Positions 5,878 to 7,509 of a stretch of DNA of 7,509 nucleotides are shown one piece after another; the stretch's first letter is position 1, and every line of letters begins with the position of its first letter. The translations under genes were made by a program, and so were the position numbers. Location: positions 1 to 7,509 of the forward strand of contig SKKY01000096.1 of assembly GCA_007123515.1 (NCBI GenBank), read 5' to 3'. The notes under the pieces are model-generated. The model made no database searches and was not told the DNA's origin. It saw nothing but the letters and a program-made list of their open reading frames with translations. This stretch comes from Clostridia bacterium. GTDB lineage: Bacteria; Bacillota; Peptococcia; Peptococcales; SKKY01.

Positions 5878-6879
5878 ATGAGAATTGGAATTATTGGTGC
5901 AACAGGTGCGGTGGGACAGGAATTATTGAAAGTGATTGAAGAAAGAAAGGTTCCGTTTACCGAACTAATTATGCTGGCAAGCAGCAGATCAAAAGGTTTG
6001 GAAATAGAATTTATGGGGAAAACCTATATTGTTGATGAAACAACAGAGGATTCTTTTGATAACATGGACATTGCACTTTTTGCCGGTGGACCGGCCAGCA
6101 GAGCTTTTGGAAGGCTGGCACAAAGTAAGGGTGTTGTGGTTATTGATAATAGTTCAACATTTAGAATGGACGATGATGTGCCTTTGATCGTTCCGGAAGT
6201 TAATGCTGATGCACTTGAAAACCATAAAGGACTTATTGCTAACCCAAATTGTTCGACCATAATTATGGCTGCAGCATTATATCCGATTCATCAATATGCG
6301 AAGATAAAAAGGATTATTGTTTCGACCTACCAGGCTGTTTCGGGAGCGGGTAAAGAAGGCATCGATGAGCTGGATCTCCAGATTAGCCAGGTTCTTAAAG
6401 GCGAACCAACAACGCCTGATGTTTTTGCAAAACAAATCGCTTTTAACCTTGTTCCAAGAATTGACGTATGGTGTGATGAAGCATATACGAAAGAAGAAAT
6501 GAAAATGGTTTGGGAAACACAGAAGATTTTTGGGGAACCAGATATGCCAATTACCGCAACAACCGTACGAGTGCCTATCTACAGAAGTCATTCGGAATCC
6601 ATCTATATTGAGACTGAAAATCCGATTGATGCAGACAAAGCCAGAGAAATTTTATCTTCAGCACCGGGTATTATTGTACAAGATGATCCTGAAAATGAAG
6701 GATACCCGACTCCTCTGGAAACATCAATGAAAGATGAAATTTTTGTTGGAAGGATCAGAAATGATTTATACACCAAAAATGCTTTAAATCTTTGGGTTGT
6801 TTCGGATCAGATTAAAAAGGGAGCTGCACTCAATGCAGTTCAGATTGCTGAAGAATTAATTAAAAGAAACCTTATTTAG
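5878..6879 (+). CDS. asd: aspartate-semialdehyde dehydrogenase
   Basis: Asd reduces aspartyl phosphate to aspartate semialdehyde with NADPH, the branch point to lysine/diaminopimelate, threonine and methionine. The 333-residue product is full length. It has GATGAVG at 7-13 (NADPH binding), LASSRSKG, FAGGPASR, and the active site NPNCST with nucleophile Cys125. It also has YQAVSGAGKEG, RVPIYRSHSES with the acid-base His238, and GRIRND near the C-terminus. The residues before His238 read RSHSE rather than the GHSE of many homologues; the histidine itself is kept. The sequence resembles the Gram-positive Asd type. The stop codon overlaps the dapA Shine-Dalgarno (AGGAGG at 6878-6883). No internal promoter is evident, so expression should follow the lysine riboswitch. 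Confidence 0.97.
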   Translation: MRIGIIGATGAVGQELLKVIEERKVPFTELIMLASSRSKGLEIEFMGKTYIVDETTEDSFDNMDIALFAGGPASRAFGRLAQSKGVVVIDNSSTFRMDDDVPLIVPEVNADALENHKGLIANPNCSTIIMAAALYPIHQYAKIKRIIVSTYQAVSGAGKEGIDELDLQISQVLKGEPTTPDVFAKQIAFNLVPRIDVWCDEAYTKEEMKMVWETQKIFGEPDMPITATTVRVPIYRSHSESIYIETENPIDADKAREILSSAPGIIVQDDPENEGYPTPLETSMKDEIFVGRIRNDLYTKNALNLWVVSDQIKKGAALNAVQIAEELIKRNLI

Positions 6880-6891
6880 GAGGAAATACTA

Positions 6892-7509
6892 ATGAATCTT
6901 GGCAGAGTATATACTGCAATGATTACACCAATGGATGAAAATCAGAAAGTAGATTACAATAAAGCAGCTGAGCTGGCTCAGTATTTGATAGAGAATGGCT
7001 CAGATGGTGTGGTTGTAGCTGGTACCACGGGAGAGGCGCCGCTTCTTACTTATGCAGAAAAAATAGAGCTTTTTAAAGTCATTAAAGAGGCGGTCGGGAA
7101 CAGAGGTCATGTAATTGCCGGCACCGGAGGGAATGAAACGGTGGAAGCTGTTGATATGACCAGAGATGCCCAAGAGATAGGTTGCGACGGAGCTATGCTT
7201 GTTGTTCCATATTATAATAAGCCTCCGCAGGAGCTTGTGTACAAGCACTTTAAAATGGTGGCGGATGTTAGCACGAAAATTCCGATTATTCTTTATAATA
7301 TTCCCGGCAGAACCGCCATTAACATGCCGGCAGAAACAACGGCGAAGCTATTTTCTGAATTTGACAATATTGTTGCGATTAAAGAGGCAGCCGGCAGCAT
7401 AGAGCAAGTGATGGAAATTAAAAGACTGACCGGAAATAAGATAGCGATTTACAGTGGAGATGATCCGATGACATTGCCTTTGTTGTCAATTGGAGCTCAT
7501 GGAGTAATC
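6892..7509 (+). CDS. dapA: 4-hydroxy-tetrahydrodipicolinate synthase DapA (3' end outside window)
   Basis: DapA condenses pyruvate with aspartate semialdehyde, the first committed step to diaminopimelate and lysine. The first 206 residues of a protein normally near 290-300 residues are present; the rest lies past the right edge. The TIM-barrel Schiff-base signatures are present: GTTGEAP with Thr45-Thr46, PYYNKPPQE with Tyr108, LYNIPGRT with Tyr135 and Arg140, and IKEAAGS with the Schiff-base Lys164 (codon at 7381-7383). The motif reads GTTGEA where GTTGES is more usual, a small change next to the catalytic threonines. The ATG has AGGAGG at 6878-6883 with 8 bases of spacing. It is third in the dapB-asd-dapA operon, directly after the gene that makes its substrate. 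A related N-acetylneuraminate lyase-type aldolase is possible in principle, but motifs and context favour DapA. Confidence 0.95.
   Translation, partial: MNLGRVYTAMITPMDENQKVDYNKAAELAQYLIENGSDGVVVAGTTGEAPLLTYAEKIELFKVIKEAVGNRGHVIAGTGGNETVEAVDMTRDAQEIGCDGAMLVVPYYNKPPQELVYKHFKMVADVSTKIPIILYNIPGRTAINMPAETTAKLFSEFDNIVAIKEAAGSIEQVMEIKRLTGNKIAIYSGDDPMTLPLLSIGAHGVI

Noticed and set aside
6024..6730. Several open frames on both strands inside asd
   Set aside because: All lie within the asd coding frame, whose catalytic motifs are intact; none shows a family motif.
7000..7402. Short open frames on both strands inside dapA
   Set aside because: The dapA frame is continuous with all Schiff-base residues; these are shadows.
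1..7509. CRISPR array, transposon, prophage or toxin-antitoxin content
   Set aside because: No spaced direct repeats, transposase motifs, integrase or small paired genes are visible; all long frames are conserved housekeeping genes.

Overview
This window is an ordinary, gene-dense stretch of a low-GC Gram-positive chromosome, most likely a clostridial Firmicute. The reasons are the AT-rich sequence, strong AGGAGG-type ribosome binding sites, the Firmicutes gene order nrnA-truB-ribF-rpsO-pnp, and a lysine (L-box) riboswitch in front of a lysine operon. The class assignment is an inference; no rRNA or other taxonomic marker is present. All genes are on the + strand. I found no mobile element, CRISPR array, tRNA, rRNA or sign of recent transfer.

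Region 1 (1-2126) is a tight translation/RNA operon tail: the 3' end of a DHH-family nanoRNase gene (nrnA-like, cut by the window edge), truB (tRNA pseudouridine-55 synthase) and ribF (bifunctional riboflavin kinase/FAD synthetase). Gaps between these genes are 2 and 18 bases.

Region 2 (2118-4712) is the rpsO-pnp module. A sigma-A-like promoter overlaps the end of ribF. It is followed by a leader that can pair with the rpsO Shine-Dalgarno sequence, then rpsO (S15), an intrinsic terminator, pnp (PNPase) and a second intrinsic terminator. The rpsO-pnp terminator probably splits high S15 expression from lower pnp expression.

Region 3 (4713-7509) is a lysine/diaminopimelate operon: promoter, lysine riboswitch, terminator, then dapB, asd and dapA (cut by the right edge). 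Asd makes aspartate semialdehyde, DapA condenses it with pyruvate, and DapB reduces the product. The roughly 400 non-coding bases before dapB hold the most interesting biology here. The aptamer can be traced helix by helix, including a perfectly complementary 6-nt kissing-loop pair, and a P1/antiterminator/terminator switch can be proposed. The real dapB start is a TTG at 5078; an ATG at 4988 in the same frame lies in the riboswitch expression platform and would give a false hydrophobic N-terminus.

I see no previously undescribed system. The points worth checking are the riboswitch mechanism, lysine control of the branch-point enzyme Asd, the rpsO leader pseudoknot, and three start-site corrections (dapB, asd and possibly ribF).
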